NCBI GenBank assembly: GCA_030077755.1
Contig: JAQJZZ010000018.1
Coordinates: 434,001-498,000, forward strand
Source: Filosporella fistucella
Lineage: Eukaryota; Ascomycota; Leotiomycetes; Helotiales
DNA length: 64,000 bases
Direction of reading: 5' to 3'
Both the position numbers and the translations under genes were made by a program. Under the pieces are notes generated by a model, which was not told where the DNA came from, searched no databases, and saw only the letters and a program-made list of their open reading frames with translations. The first letter of the stretch is position 1; the number at the start of each line of letters is the position of its first letter. This document shows, in pieces, positions 12,931-23,994 of this stretch.

Positions 12931-13873
12931 TTACATGATACCGAAAAACTTAAGCACAGTCTCCTCCTGGAAAGGAGGAATATGTCCACCTCCCTCAATG
13001 CTAAAGCCAAGAAGCTGCTTCCCGTCCCCATACACCATTTCTGTCCAACTTTGAGTAGGGGTATTGGTCAAATTCTTTGAGAACTTGACATCCAGTACGT
13101 TACTCCACTGTGCGAGTTGCTGACCGAGAAGAGGATACAACACAGCTGAATCGGCCGTTCCATGAGCGATGATCATGCGTGTACGATTACCAGTATAACC
13201 GGGATAGCAGCCTCGTGCGATGTCTCCCCACTGTTGAGCATTGTATGTCTTTCTTGCCATAGGACAGCTGAGATCAGACGAAGCGGGTGTCGAGATTGGT
13301 GAGCCGTACCAGCATGCGGCAGGTACTCCGGACCAAGAAGCACCCGCGTTGAAGACATCAGGGTAGGTGGCAGCGAGAACGTTGGTCATCATCGCACCGG
13401 AAGATCCACCAACAGAAAAAACCATGGAGGGGTCACCATTGTACTTCTTGAGAGCGTATCTGACCATGTTGACGAGTCCTTGTGAATCTCCACCTCCCTC
13501 ATGAGCGAGTGTCTTATTGGAGTGGCAGTCCCAGCAATTGGTTTCTTTGGTTGTAGTGGGGTATATCAAGATGAAACCGAGTTGGTCGGCGTACTTTGGT
13601 AACTTCGTCATTTGATAGTACATCTGTCCAGTCCCTCCGCAAGGATGAAGCTATATCTTATCAGCAAAGTAAAGATGGGAGAAAGATGCTACTCACACCA
13701 AGAATGATTGCAGGTTTGGTCGCAAGTTTGTCTGGGACGTAAATTTGCATTTGAGAAATTCCAGATGGGTTTGAACCCCAGTCTTTGACTGTCTGCAGCG
13801 AAGCGCCATTGGCAGTTGTAGTGACGGCAAGTACACTCACTACAGCGCTGAGAAAGCTGGAAAAAGAAAGCAT
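12931..13873 (-). CDS. secreted CE1-type esterase (acetylxylan/feruloyl esterase-like)
   Basis: Secreted carbohydrate esterase, alpha/beta hydrolase of the CE1/PHB-depolymerase-like group, likely removing acetyl or feruloyl groups from plant xylan outside the cell. Exons 13873-13697 and 13650-12931, joined in phase 0 to restore ILGLHPCGGTGQMYY; 298 residues, normal for acetylxylan esterase. Signal peptide MLSFSSFLSAVVSVLAVTTT. Nucleophile Ser at about residue 142 in VGGSSGAMM (G-x-S-x-G), acid Asp about 226 in HGTADSAV, His about 282 in EGGGHIPPF. Cys-rich loop around NCWDC is typical of the fungal enzymes. No cellulose-binding module is present. A TATA-type box lies 88 bp upstream. The Zn2Cys6 regulator upstream on the same strand is a candidate controller (inference). 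Substrate between acetylxylan and ferulate is not settled by motifs. Confidence 0.9.
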
Positions 13874-13960
13874 GATAGAAGTTATCGAAATTAGGGAAGA
13901 ATTGTGGATATTATTGTATTCTTGTCTTGGAAATAGAAATTCTCAAGGACAAGACTGGGT

Positions 13961-13967
13961 TTATATA
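13961..13967 (-). promoter_or_regulatory. TATA-type box of the esterase gene
   Basis: On the minus strand the sequence reads GCGTATATAAACCC, about 90 bp before the esterase ATG, a normal place for a TATA element in filamentous fungi. Confidence 0.5.
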
Positions 13968-14482
13968 CGCTTCAAACATGATCGTTGACCAGCAATCAGG
14001 ACAGTCGCAATTGAGGGGTTTTCTGCTTAATCGGAAGACTGTCATTTTCTCTGCTGTCAATTGTTTTTTTAAATGATCTTGAATTTCCTTCCGTTGAAAT
14101 AGAGCTACATTTGGATACAGAGCATGATCTATCTGCGAGGTAGTAATGAAACTAAGGAGGTCATTGAAGAACCCGTAGTGCCAAGAGCGCGCATCGTGAT
14201 GTGATTCGCTAACATTGTCGTACCTCGCAACGGATAAATATACGACCACCCCTTGAGGATCAACCATCTTCAAAAGCTTAAGTACTACCCCGCCTCGCGA
14301 TATAACATTCATTGCATATCCTCTGACGGAAGTGCTGCACGGTAAGTGAGAACACCATTCTACAACTTCGGAGAGACAAATGCTATATTAGCAAAGAGCG
14401 ACTTCAGTACTTCACAAGCAGTCTAGACGGTGCGGTGTGCCGGCGATCAATAAATAACTGTGTCGAACGGTTGTCCTTGAAA

Positions 14483-16016
14483 TCATTGCGACCATGTTGA
14501 GCGCAGACTTGGATGTCTAAACATCCCGCCACTACACACCAATACATCGAGGATATTGAATACGTTTCCTTCGTCGGTGGAGCGAAGCCTATCCCATAAC
14601 ACTTCGACGGCGTCTCTGACTCGTTGAACCTCTCCACAATTCGAGGCATTCCAAATTTCCTCCAGCTTTCTCCTTAAAAATGGTATGTCTTCGTCTCTTT
14701 CTACTGCGCAGGAAACGATTGCGACCGGCCAACATAAGAATAAGCCGCCTCTGACGCCCGAAAGACATCTCACTATTTCCAGGCATTCGGCCACCAGCTC
14801 TCGTATTTGTGTATGAGACGTTGTTATCTCGGGGCTCAGTATTTTGTTGACAACAATCTGACTTGCAAGTATATAGAGTAGTGTCTGTTGCTGCAGTATC
14901 GCCATCTGGCTTTTGGGTTCCGATCCCGTCAATCCGTTCTTGGTATCGATCTCTCTAAACCTTAAGTCCGCCTGTAGCTTCAGTGTGTATTTGTACATAT
15001 CGCATTCGAGAGGGAGATTGTGACTAATACGCGACAATTCAAATATGATCTTATACAATTTCCAATTAGAGCCGAGTATGGGTGAATTGTCATGGGGGGA
15101 GACGCCTATAAAACAATCTGCATCGAGGTAAAATTCCAAACCGTCCCAACAGATGCGTTCCCCAACTTGATCAATCTCAGAATAGTACAAGGATAATGTG
15201 GAGACGAAGAAGAGTAACGACTCAACCGCTAATTTGTCCTGGGTATGAATAAGAATTCCATGTTTAGGTGTTGAAAGTTTCAGGTTGGCTATCCTGGCTT
15301 CAAGGATACTTGCAAGGCCATGTAGGTGAGAAGCGACTGCGTGTCGGCGATGGCTTGGCTTACTTCCATGGTTTATCTATAAAGTACACAACGCGTGATC
15401 AGAAAACTTTATTCATAGTCATGGGGTAGTCACTTACTTCATATAAGCTTAAAAAGTTCGTCGTGAGAAGAAGCCAATCCTCGGACCCATTCACGCCACC
15501 ATCAGCGATAACTTTTCTCAAGGAAGTGATTGCAGTATTGTAATATCTGGCGGCAACCATTTTGTACTTTGCATCGGTCCAAGAAGCATGCATCGCTGCC
15601 ATTGCAAGGAAAGTACGCATCGTGATTGTGCTCTCTGTACCAATGGTGATCATATAGTTCCAATTGTGAAACGAGGGATGTGCATTAGCTCTGAGTACAT
15701 TGGGCAAAAACCTTTCGCGCAGATGCAGCGAGAGTTGATGATCTATTGAGGTCGTGATGCCAGGTAAGCCATAGGTCGCTGACCTGATGAGGCCAATTTT
15801 TGTGGAATCGTCTGAAAAGGGGCGATTTAATAGCTCCAGAGATTTCGTTGAAGATTCATGGATGGCGACCGTTTCATTGCCTGGCCATATGCACTCGAAG
15901 CTTTGCCTTTTGCACCCAGCACAACGTGGCTTCTCCTCACTGCACTTCTTTCGGCGCTTTCGGCACATAAAACAACCCGTTTTAGTTCTCAATTTCGTTC
16001 GACGTACAGGGATCAT
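14483..16016 (-). CDS. Zn2Cys6 transcription factor
   Basis: Nuclear DNA-binding regulator of the fungal binuclear-cluster family. Exons 16016-15438 and 15376-14483, phase 0, giving 490 residues. The N-terminus has the full cluster C-x2-C-x6-C-x6-C-x2-C-x6-C at residues 15, 18, 25, 32, 35 and 42 (GCFMCRKRRKKC ... RCAGCKRQSFEC), followed by basic residues. The rest is helical and fits the fungal-specific regulatory region seen in the second class (Fungal_trans_2), for example HPSFHNWNYMITIG and FLAMAAMHASW. The intron has donor GTAAGT after LSLYE. The gene lies about 600 bp upstream of the esterase and is co-oriented, so a local regulator-target pair is possible but unproven. Confidence 0.88.
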
Positions 16017-16713
16017 TTTGCAGATGAGATGAAGTGTTATATTTGTTGATATACATGTATTCTTGGGGAAGATCTGTGGTCGATGCAGCTCTTTGTCGCT
16101 CCGGCAAACCTAAAACACGCAGGGACATGGAACGTTTCATATTGCACGTGAGGTCAAGTGACACTCCTTTTATGTACCGAGATTCCTAATTCCACCCCTT
16201 TTCAAGAAGCGAATATCGTAGTATCAAAGGTCATGTCTCACAATCATACCGCTAGATTGACGCTCTTCATTCTCCTCTACGCAGCGTAAGTTTGAAGGTC
16301 GCTCGAAGAAAGGGAAAAGGCAGAGACTCAGATATTCTACCCACCGTATAACCTTCTCTCAATTCGACACGATGCTATGATATTTAATAAATCATATTCA
16401 AGTATTTCTACACTTGTGAAGCAGTCTAATCACCTCACAGGGACAAATCACCTCATTGACCTTAAAAGCAATGATTTCAGGTATACATATAGAGCACTTT
16501 GTCTCAGTACGACTACCACAGAAATTGCACAGATTACGTGAGTCTATAAAATTCACTTCAGAGATCACAGAGCGCTTGATTAAAGTCTATGTCGCTCTAA
16601 CCCTCATGACTACATCTCGTTCAATTCTGTCAAATGGATAACCAATTTGTTCGGGTTCATCCGAATTGACAGCCTCGGCTTGGTACTCAAATTGTATCTT
16701 CCAGATAGACTCC

Positions 16714-18447
16714 TCACCACCCATTATGTCGTCGAAGCTCTTCCTGCTTATCGTATCGCGGCACCGCAAAGATGTGCGGCTCGTTAACAGACCAATCGAC
16801 CAACTCGTCACATCTCCACTCTTGGACTTCAATCGAGCATCTTTTTGGACTCGCCATCTCTACATCCCAACTGAATAGCTCTTTTCTCGCTTTTCGAATC
16901 GCCACGTATTGCGTATCCATATCATCAATAATCTTCTTCAAAATTTCGAAAATGTCAGAGAATTCTTCATGCTCAAGTGCGATACCGATATGGTTCAACC
17001 AGCGCTCGCGAGGCATGGCTGCATAATATCCTTCAAATTTGCTTTTCTGTCTGCGAATTTCGGAACGGATGGTGAAAGGAATCTCTCGCTTGAATGAATC
17101 GGCATAGTCCTCCAACAGCAAAATCAATGAGGACAACTGTGAGGTACGGTAGTTGAATCTGTCATCCCAATCTAGATTGTTCCTCGCATCCAAAAGCCCG
17201 AACTCCACCTTATGCTCCTTCACAAACTCATTGACCATTGCAGAACGCTCGAGAATGCGTTGATACTGCTCTTCAAGATATTCCAAGATTCTTCTCCTCT
17301 CTTTTTTGAAAGTCAAAACGTCGTCCTTTTGAATACACAACTTTGCTCGGGCTAAGGCTTCCTCAATAGGATGAGAATTATCATTCAGGCGAAATGGATT
17401 CCATGAACCAGATGTGACGTAACGGTGATAGACTGGTCCCGAGGTATGATGCTCCAGATATTTAGAATCAACCTTTTGATAACGATTCAGTGTCAAAGCT
17501 CCAGAGCGTACGTACCCAAGTCCCATTTCGAGCTTGAAAGGAGCGTAGCGTTCGAATGCCTGGGCGTATGAAAGCAAATCCGCATACATCTTATGCACGA
17601 ATTCCACAGGAGAATTGCCGGTGACCTGAGCTCGAATCTCAGATGTGAACGATGGACTTGGCAAACGAGAGCGTATCCGATTACCAACAACAGCCGGATT
17701 AATTCGTGCCCTGGGTATATCATCTTCACCTGCATCTGTAAACTCTAAAGTGGTGAGGCCTCGCATCAGTCGAAGAGGTCGAAGGGCGGTCTTCATCTTC
17801 TCACTGCTGAAATAATAATTGCCATCATCGGCATGGCTCTCGATCCCTTCCTTGACGATCAAAACTTCGATCGAAATAGGTTGCGAGGTGCATATCTCGC
17901 GACAGAATTCAGAAAATTCCGGTGGAGGACAAGGCTGTGGAAGGCTGAATCGATTCTCGCCTGTGAACGCTGTAACAACTACACGCCATTGCTTGACGTG
18001 TTTCACAGCAGCGATCTGAGCCAAAGTGGTGAAATTGTAGGACGAGTTCAGGTGGCGAGTCAAGGGACATTGGCTGATAACAGGGAGTTCCGAATTATTA
18101 TCTGCACGAAAGGTCCGTGGAGGTGGGCCAACACATAGAATGAAGAATTTGTTGAGGCCATAGAGGATTTGAGATGCTTCTGCGTAAATTTGCTTCGAGA
18201 CACGAAGAATTTGCGGCCAAATATCGTATGTTACATCTGGATAGAGTGCGCCTTCGCGAGATATGGATCGGAATTCTCCCAATATCGGGTTGGTGAGGAT
18301 ATATTTGTAAACTTCCTGTCGGATCTCCCGTGGAAGTATTTCGAGAAAGAAGCAGCCTGTTCCGCGTTGTTGACTTGACGTGGCTTGCCTAATCACGAGG
18401 GGTCTGGCAAGATCACGGTTTTCTCGTGCGCCCAGAGGCTGAACCAT
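16714..18447 (-). CDS. 2EXR domain (F-box-like) protein, intact family member
   Basis: A 577-residue single-exon protein with an N-terminal 2EXR/F-box-like motif: FFLEILPREIRQEVYKYILT at about residues 33-52, then ILRVSKQIYAEASQILYGLN at about 83-102. This pattern (L-P-x-E-I-R-x-x-I-Y, followed by L-x-x-x-x-x-I-x-x-E-A-x-x-x-L-Y) is widespread in expanded families of filamentous ascomycetes and of unknown function; some may act as F-box-like adaptors. The C-terminal two thirds is long and helical with charged segments (FKKERRRILEYLEEQYQRIL, LLLEDYADSFKREIPFTIR). It is the only intact copy of the specific subfamily whose remains lie at 8.5-10.1 kb and 11.0-11.7 kb. No signal or membrane segment. 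Confidence 0.8.
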   Translation of the reverse strand: MVQPLGARENRDLARPLVIRQATSSQQRGTGCFFLEILPREIRQEVYKYILTNPILGEFRSISREGALYPDVTYDIWPQILRVSKQIYAEASQILYGLNKFFILCVGPPPRTFRADNNSELPVISQCPLTRHLNSSYNFTTLAQIAAVKHVKQWRVVVTAFTGENRFSLPQPCPPPEFSEFCREICTSQPISIEVLIVKEGIESHADDGNYYFSSEKMKTALRPLRLMRGLTTLEFTDAGEDDIPRARINPAVVGNRIRSRLPSPSFTSEIRAQVTGNSPVEFVHKMYADLLSYAQAFERYAPFKLEMGLGYVRSGALTLNRYQKVDSKYLEHHTSGPVYHRYVTSGSWNPFRLNDNSHPIEEALARAKLCIQKDDVLTFKKERRRILEYLEEQYQRILERSAMVNEFVKEHKVEFGLLDARNNLDWDDRFNYRTSQLSSLILLLEDYADSFKREIPFTIRSEIRRQKSKFEGYYAAMPRERWLNHIGIALEHEEFSDIFEILKKIIDDMDTQYVAIRKARKELFSWDVEMASPKRCSIEVQEWRCDELVDWSVNEPHIFAVPRYDKQEELRRHNGW

Positions 18448-19137
18448 GATAAAAGGTATTGCTATGAATTATTAGCAGCGTATTGATTTTGTCATGAAAA
18501 CCTACTTCGATGGAAATATGAGGCCGAAATAGGTACCTAAACCCCACCTAACGGACGTATTTGGAATGGGCTTGGAGCTTCGAAGTTCGCTTACACCGAA
18601 ATTTATGTCATCAGGTGACTACGAAAATGAAAGTAAAGGGTGCCAAATGCCCTGATCAGCCGAAGGTAAAGCTTTTAGTGATATTGAAGTACCCATCAAC
18701 GCCATTGTTAGATTCTTTGTACACGAAAGTGATTGTGATTCTCAAAATCACGTGACTATCATTGACCAATAAATGAGGATAGTACCTACCTTAGACCTAT
18801 ATATTTATGCCACCACATTTTCCATTGCGAGGAGCTTCAACGTTGATTCGACAGCCTCAGGTGAGAGAAAATCTGGCGAGAGGTGAGTTATCATAGTGGT
18901 TGTCTCTTCTCCTTGAACATAGATTATGAGAGAATTTTAGCTGCTTATATTTCAAAGTTGTACGTGGAAGAAACTCGATACAAGGATATACAGTGGTTTA
19001 GCGAGGTATGCTTCACAGTCGAGCCCAGCAAACCTATTTGTTTAATGATTGAATTGAAAATCATGCTCCACAATCTGAATTTGTACATACAGACTTTCCC
19101 ATTACCTTTCAAAACGTGATAAATGTGCACTTTCGTT
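18448..19137. other. intergenic spacer
   Basis: Promoter side of the 577-residue gene followed by AT-rich DNA. Short frames only; none supported. Confidence 0.5.
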
Positions 19138-19611
19138 AAGCCTTGTATCCTCTCTTCCCATATTATTCTCCGTCACTAATCCCTCATCTCCCGCAAGACA
19201 AATCTAATAAACACCGCCGTCCTTATAGTCGGTAATTTCCTCTCTAGCCAAACTGAGAATATAATCGCCGACTCTATAAAACTCGGTCTCGATATCCGCT
19301 TTATCCTCCCCTTAACCCGTTTAAAACTACTCTCTATAATAAAACGCACCATTATGGCAATAACCACTATCTCAAAGGACTTTTTTATTTTAGCTACTTT
19401 TATTAGGAAACCCTATTTATTCTAGCATTTTGGTAGCATTAAGGGGGAGGTCTGGGATAAAGCTATTAAGGAGGGGAAGACGGATAAGATTCCGGGGAAT
19501 TATATGAGGGGTTTTAAGCCGATTTTACAGCCTATGCTGAGTACGGGGATTGAGGCTTTCATTGTTGGTGCTTTGGCTTTCTTGGAGGGAGAAGCGGGGG
19601 TGAAATTGTAA
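19138..19611 (+). pseudogene. coding remnant with two in-frame stops, family unknown
   Basis: One reading frame stays protein-like for about 158 codons from 19138 to the TAA at 19609-19611, broken only by TAA at 19177-19179 and TAG at 19423-19425. Either stop would become Gln by a single T-to-C change (CAA, CAG), the direction expected if the copy decayed by C-to-T mutation. Stretches such as TNLINTAVLIVGNFLSS, ADSIKLGLDIRFILPLTRLK and EVWDKAIKEGKTDKIPG look like real protein. AT-biased codons (ATA, TTA, AAT) dominate the first half. The frame ends naturally with LEGEAGVKL. I do not recognise the parent family. Confidence 0.5.
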
Positions 19612-19757
19612 GATTAATCGGAGTGATAGCATTGGGACCGAGGACATGAATTGATGTAATCCATTCAAATCCTCGTACAAACAAAAGAAGAATTCTACTT
19701 GCTTGAATCACTTCGATGCAACTTGTCTTTCCCTTTATTCTTCTTTCTAAAACCTCT

Positions 19758-22510
19758 CTAGAACACCGGCAAAACAATCAACTTATCGATCGTAACCGCG
19801 AACTGCAAACTCGACGATCCACCAACACAAGCAGCATTCAAGGTAAACTCATCACTACTGGCTCTCAAATCAATTCCTTGATAATTAAAAGTCCTCGTCA
19901 CAGTCTGCCACAGCCCTTTCCCAGGCAATACCTCCGAGGTAAACTTGATGAAACCAGGCTGTCCGATATCAGAGTCATGAAATAGAGAGAAGAGGTAGCA
20001 GTAGTTTCCTATTCCGTCTAGAACTCCCGATGCGACAGTGAGGAAGTCAATCCGATATGAAAAGGTAAACGTGTAGGCAGCATTAGGGATGAAACGCCTA
20101 TCCATCATTTGAAAGATTTGCGTGGCAGCAGTATTTCTTCCTGCTGCAACCGCGTACATCTGTCTGAGAAAGATTTAGTTTGATTGGACCCGGTTACAGA
20201 AGAGATTGTCAGAAATACTCACAGACAACGTGCTCCATCTAAGCACCCAGTAGTCTTGAGCGCAGCTTGTGGGCTGGTAAGACTCGTGACCTGCCATCCA
20301 TCCCAAGCGGAGAAAAGAATTGGATCACTTGGCGGAGTCGGAAGCCACCATCCAATACCATTAGGGAATGGAACCATCTCACCATCTTCCTCGAAACCAC
20401 CATTACGCAATAGGTTGGTTGGCATATCACACGTTGGAGTTTTGACCTTGAAAGCAGACGGTGAAGCGACAAGTGTCACAGGTGCTTCACTGATTGATGC
20501 AATTTTGAAGTTCTGTCCAAAGAGCCCGACAGTAACATCATGCGAAGCCAACATATCAGAAAGGCAGCATACCGGCCTCAAAGCCTTACACAATACCATC
20601 GCCGTATTCGCTGCACCAAATCCGTCTACGAGAAGTAGCCGCAAAGCGGTTGCTAAAGCTATCGCCTCTGTAATCACACTAGCAGCAAGTATGAGTTCTG
20701 CTCCAAATGCGAATCTTACAACCCATGCTGTCAGACCGGTTGTAGCTTTCTTCATAAACTCACTCTTGCCAAGGAATTTCCCCAAGGTTACTATATCTTT
20801 GGCGTAGCTATCACTACCAAAGGTCTTGTCTATTAGAGACTTAGCAGCAACTCGGCAACTTAATTCCTTAGCCGTAACGTATTTGCACACTCCTTGATAC
20901 GTGTTACCCGAGACTTGAGAATTGACACATGGCGTTGTGTCATAATAGAACTGGGGCAGAGGGCTTAGACCGCTAAGTTCCGTCTTGCAGCTATCCTCAA
21001 AGCCGGCTACAGCAGTAAACTCAGGATCGACATCAAACGTTCGAAGAGCCCTTTTCGGAATGTCATTTCTTTTCGTTTTGGAAGGGCTAGGAGCTGCGTA
21101 TTCGGCAATTGCTTCACCACCAGCGAATGGGAAAACGTGCATTCCGTCATCACGAAAGCTGTAACAATTTGAGTCGGTCAAGTCGCAGAATTGAAGTCCA
21201 TTTGGGCCAGAGAAATCGTAAAGAATTGTGTGCCCTTCGATTACCGTACTGTAATACGGAGTGATGTTGGTATTATCTAGGTACGAGATGAGGGGACTGC
21301 CTAGCTCATTGACAATATCTACATCGGTTTGAGTAACAGGTGTATATGAGGCAGTATTTGGTACTTGGTAGAGAGATGCTGGGGTAGGATCGTATGAATA
21401 GACAAAATCTGGAAGTATTAAAGAACTGGTAGCAGATGTTGATGATGATTGAACGGAGGTCTTGGTAGATTCACTTGTTGGGAGTGAAGATCTAATAAGA
21501 GAGGTCGATTTTGATGTTGAAGATTTTTCTGTTGAAGATTTGGTGGTCGGCGAAGTCGTGAATGGCAAACCCACTGACGAAGAAGTTGTCTTTGAGGTAG
21601 AAGATGTGATGCTGGGGCTTTTGGTAGATACAACTATGGAAGTTGAAGACCCCTTATTAGAGCTAGAACTCGCTTTAATTGTGCTGCTTGTCGAGGTCCT
21701 GGTATTGGAAGAAGTAAATTGCAGGCTCTTTGATGAGGAACTGAAGTATGACGATGAGGTGGTTGAGTATTTGGATGAGGTTGTTGTGGAAGTAGACTTT
21801 TTAAGGTCGGATGAAATTGAAAGACTTTTGGAGGAGGATGAGAAGGAAGCAACTTTCGGGGTGGAAGACGAAGAGCTTGATGTTGTCAATGATGTGTACT
21901 TTGTTGAAGCAGACGTTTTTGTTTCGAATGAGCTGGGAAACCTTTTCGAGGAGGACGAGGCGACTTTCGAGGTCGAGAACGAAGAACCCGATACAGTCGT
22001 CGATGGCCGCTTTGTTGATGATGAAAATCGACTCGAGGAAATGCTCATTAGATGAGTCGATGTAGTAGACGAATGTTTCACCGAAAATTTACTACTTAGA
22101 ACTTTATGCGACGAGGAAGAATAAGACGAAGAAGATGGTTTGACAGCTTTAGTGCAAGGTGTAGAATTATGTTGTGACGTTTTCAAGGTTGTAAATGTCG
22201 AAGTTCCAGTTGGCGACGTAGCACATGAGCACTAAAAATCAATATCAGAGTTAGAAACACGCTTGAAAACAATCTCAAGAGGATTTCGACATACAGCGCT
22301 AGATATCCGTTGCACAGAGTATCCTTTCAGATATGCTGGCGTCGCAGGTGCCTTTGTATCAACCACATGTCCGGCCAGGAAAGCTGAGCAGAAGGCGAAA
22401 TCAGAATGGTGTTTGATGCCTCGAAGAACATTATCCGAGACGCATTTTGCAGCATCGACACACTGAGTAACTGAGTGAACAAAGATTATAACGAGAAAGA
22501 GAACCCGCAT
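19758..22510 (-). CDS. large Ser/Thr-rich secreted protein with C-terminal CBM-like region
   Basis: Predicted secreted or wall-bound glycoprotein of 876 residues. Exons 22510-22295, 22231-20223 and 20163-19758; phases 0 and 2 agree. Signal peptide MRVLFLVIIFVHSVTQCVDA, then a Cys-containing N-terminal module (CVSDNVL ... FCSAFL ... ACSCA) split by intron 1. Residues about 95-330 are a Ser/Thr/Lys/Pro-rich low-complexity stalk. A middle region follows with KR pairs at KTKRNDIPKR that look like Kex2-type processing sites, then Cys-rich sequence and a hydrophobic stretch (FGAELILAASVITEAIALAT). The C-terminus, NLLRNGGFEEDGEMVPFPNG to VTIDKLIVLPVF, fits the beta-sandwich CBM (CBM_4_9-like) pattern N-G-G-F-E ... 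D-N/K-L. Intron 2 interrupts this region. Role inferred: surface or matrix protein. Large open frames on the opposite strand are an artefact of the Ser codons. Confidence 0.8.
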
Positions 22511-23994
22511 TTTGGCGGTATAACAGGAATTTTTAAGGAGAGTAATATCAGCAGCGACTGCTCATCGAACCTCACGACGATTTTGATACCCGAAGAGAAG
22601 CATCTTCAAGAACCTGGAGACGGGAAAGGATCCTCTCGCATATATCCTCTTCCCATCTCTTCCCCTGATTTAACATCACCATATTTAGAAATCCGCAACC
22701 GCGCACGCATATGCATTTCCGAAGCCTCAAAAAAAAGCCCCACCAATCCCCGTGGCGTTCAATTTGGCAATCGCCGTAACTCTATTTTATTCAGCATCTC
22801 CAATCATGACACCCCTGAGATCATATCAGGCACAGCCATACCGCGGGTAGGCAATTGTTTTTGTAGAAGCGCTGTTCAGCTGTGGCGCCACGGCGGTGTG
22901 GCTTTCGATTGTGGAAATTTTTTATGCGTCGACACGGGAAAAAAAGAACTTTGCGAATTAGATGTCGAGGGGTTGACACGGACTTGCTTGAAAAATTGGA
23001 AGAATTGAAAAAATATTGCGCACGGCTCTGAATTGGGAAGATGATGGAATAGATTGTCGAAAGATGTTTACGGATCTGGGGGATCGCTGAACAAGCTGTG
23101 GGTTAGGCATACTCTGTATATAGAGGTGGTCTTGTGGTATTCCTATTTCCTTTGCCTAACTTGAATTAGAAAATTTGGGGGAAAAAGCAATAAAAAATGT
23201 CATGCATGATGCCGTCAAACTTCGATTAATCCATACACGTAAGAGCGCAGAAAATGAGTGGATAAATGGATCTGGAAAGCCCCCAGGCGTGGGAGTTGAG
23301 GTTGTTGGTAGGTAGCCTAGCGAAACTGGAGAGCCGCATTTTGGCATCTCACAGTACCTAGCCCGTGTATTGTCGCATGACCTCTTCAAAGATACCTTAC
23401 CGGACCTGTTTTCAACCTGAAGTATTCACGTCAAGACCTAGCGAATTGGTTTGCTAAGATAAATCTAATCATATACAAATCAAATCGAATCGAGTCGCGA
23501 GAATACATCTTCCATCTCCTCTCAATAATCAACCGCCCAAGAACCCCCTCCTTCTATTCCTCCCGCTCTCTCCAGAAACCGCATCCAGATTCACAGCTAC
23601 AAGCACACACTCCACCCCTCCCACCTTCCCACTCCTCGCATTCTGGACTCTAAGTCTCCACTGAACTTACAGAAATGATTTATAGTCACTACCTAAGCAA
23701 TAGTGGGAGGCGTGGCTTCTGGAACCAAGATGCAACTATCTGTGGTGGCACTCTTCATTGCTTATGCGATCATGCAGCACGATCACCAATGCTTGTGTCA
23801 AATATGATCATTGCAAGTGCAAGGCCAGATAGTTTGGCAAAGTCTACCATTCAGATTGTAGAAATCCCATGAGAGTATCACTTCTCTTTGGATGACAGAC
23901 ACCCTGCAAATTGCAACCGTGGGCCGCGCAAACTGCTTTCGAGTCTCTTGACCAAACAAGGTCAGCGACCTCCATGCTACAAACCAAATCAGCA
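22511..23994. other. intergenic spacer
   Basis: 1.5 kb upstream of the Ser-rich gene and downstream of the small 2EXR gene. A 177-codon frame on the plus strand (22475-23008) overlaps the signal-peptide exon of the neighbour and has no domain, so I leave it out. Nothing else seen. Confidence 0.5.

Noticed and set aside
13911..14312. 133-codon frame upstream of the esterase on the same strand
   Set aside because: It runs through the TATA-type box and leader of the esterase gene and has no recognisable domain.
20184..22055. Long plus-strand frames (20184-20807, 21462-22055)
   Set aside because: Antisense shadows of the Ser/Thr-rich secreted protein; composition is the mirror of its Ser codons.
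22475..23008. 177-codon plus-strand frame
   Set aside because: Overlaps the signal-peptide exon of the minus-strand gene and has no domain.
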